Positions 62,026 through 62,507 of a DNA stretch of 62,507 nucleotides are shown piece by piece. This stretch comes from an uncultured Verrucomicrobia subdivision 3 bacterium (lineage in GTDB: Bacteria; Verrucomicrobiota; Verrucomicrobiia; Limisphaerales; UBA11358), in assembly GCA_903888765.1 (NCBI GenBank), contig CAISVF010000322.1:1-62507 (forward strand), in the 5' to 3' direction. Numbering within the stretch: the first letter of the stretch is position 1; each line of letters opens with the position of its first letter. A program made the position numbers and the translations under genes. The notes beneath the pieces were generated by a model that was given only the letters and a program-made list of their open reading frames with translations, ran no database searches and was not told the DNA's origin.

Positions 62026-62193
62026 CTATAGCGGTGCCAGGGCGGCGGCCGTGGCCCGATGGATGCCTGCCAGGCGCGTGGCGATTTGAATGACGGGCCA
62101 TGGCGCCGCCGGCAAGGTAAGCGATAGCCCGGCGGCTATCAGACCGGCGGTTAAACCCAAGCCCCAGCCAACAATACTTGCGCTCCAAATCAT
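62026..62193 (-). CDS. Possible 55-residue hydrophobic peptide
   Basis: An ATG at 62193 opens a 55-codon frame whose product begins MIWSASIVGWGLGLTAGLIA and is hydrophobic over about residues 4-36, consistent with one or two membrane passes. It has no clear ribosome-binding site and no family match, and may be a remnant of a transporter gene or chance. Confidence 0.25.
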   Translation of the reverse strand: MIWSASIVGWGLGLTAGLIAAGLSLTLPAAPWPVIQIATRLAGIHRATAAALAPL

Positions 62194-62395
62194 TCACCGG
62201 ACATTTTAAACGAAGAGTGGTTGTCCAAGCCAAAGTCATATTCACGTTACTTCGGGCGTCTGTTTCCAGATACTTACTCCAACCCAGGCCTGGTTAGGTG
62301 ATACTTTTGGCCCGGCGCATACGCAGGTCATAGCCATACCGGCGGCAGACAGGAGCGACTAAGAGTTTGTTTTAAAAATCAACATGGTTAAAGGA

Positions 62396-62507
62396 TCAGG
62401 CCAATCGGCGGAGTTGAATACGGATCATCGCGACATAGATCCAAGCTTCGGCGCTGGAGATGGTGCGTTCGTAATCGCGCACCAAGCGACGGTGGTACAT
62501 CAACCAA
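62396..62507 (-). CDS. IS5-type transposase, C-terminal end (partial)
   Basis: At the right edge the minus strand encodes WLMYHRRLVRDYERTISSAE and AWIYVAMIRIQLRRLA before a TGA at 62398-62396, the typical C-terminus of IS5-family (ISL2/IS427-like) transposases. The remainder lies outside the window. About 20 bases further on, GAGTTTGTTTTAAAAATCAA at 62363-62382 on the plus strand may belong to the element's terminal inverted repeat; the partner is not in view. Confidence 0.75.
   Translation of the reverse strand, partial: WLMYHRRLVRDYERTISSAEAWIYVAMIRIQLRRLA

Noticed and set aside
61715..62245. 176-codon minus-strand gene
   Set aside because: Composition is Arg/Ala/Gly-rich without secondary-structure pattern. 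No ribosome-binding site or family is seen, and it overlaps another small frame.

Overview
The window looks like a chromosomal segment of a member of the PVC superphylum, most likely Verrucomicrobiota of the Pedosphaera/Limisphaerales type. The reasons are several exported sulfatases beside fucosidase and galactosidase genes, a DUF2339 giant membrane protein, weak Shine-Dalgarno signals, and intergenic repeats of a kind I associate with that group. This assignment is inference; there is no rRNA gene in the window.

Layout. Bases 1-3126 hold the end of a polysaccharide/sugar-nucleotide cluster: a glycosyltransferase fragment, two methyltransferases and an NDP-sugar epimerase. tRNA-Glu(CTC) follows. 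A decayed transposase lies between it and the ribosomal protein pair rplM-rpsI, which ends in a strong intrinsic terminator. A 1109-residue DUF2339 membrane protein follows.

Bases 9262-16188 form the most interesting part, an RNA-repair / Ro60 island. On the minus strand a sigma54 promoter at 13463-13480 precedes a Ro60 (TROVE/vWA) gene, then a 774-base array of six Y-RNA-like elements, then the RNA ligase gene rtcB. The sigma54 activator gene rtcR is divergent. The six elements share a Ro-binding-like terminal stem with compensatory base changes. Five of them carry a tRNA-like body that is circularly permuted, with the 3' half placed before the 5' half and the acceptor stem closed by a short loop. 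The breakpoint is not the same in all copies: in one it falls in the D-loop, in three it falls in the anticodon arm. The island is bracketed by two direct repeats that resemble the 3' end of a tRNA.

Bases 16215-20817 are housekeeping and envelope genes: a GT-C membrane glycosyltransferase, a GT2 glycosyltransferase, YajQ and PurD. Bases 20854-29145 carry polysaccharide-degradation genes: a heparinase II/III-like protein, GH95 fucosidase, GH35 beta-galactosidase and a GH5 enzyme with an inserted domain. PurM follows. Bases 30360-33048 are an accessory patch: a possible nuclease, a decayed REP-associated tyrosine transposase joined to a PIN-domain fragment, and a further transposase relic. tRNA-Thr(TGT) and recA follow.

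Bases 35034-45769 are one long minus-strand run of exported proteins: a DUF3472 protein, a HExxH protein and five sulfatases, one of them frameshifted in a homopolymer. Bases 45919-56416 form a tightly coupled MoxR/DUF58/von Willebrand (Bat-like) operon extended by a 1266-residue secreted/membrane protein and a TlpA-type thioredoxin. A sixth sulfatase, two lipoproteins, two sets of 10-bp phased repeats, an orphan LuxR-type response regulator and the end of an IS5-type transposase complete the window.

How the parts relate. The sulfatases, GH95, GH35 and GH5 fit stepwise desulfation and hydrolysis of a sulfated, fucose- and galactose-containing polymer. The Ro60/Y-RNA/RtcB/RtcR set fits a stress-induced system that senses broken RNA, binds structured or damaged RNA with Ro60 and its Y RNAs, and religates ends with RtcB. 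RtcA is absent.
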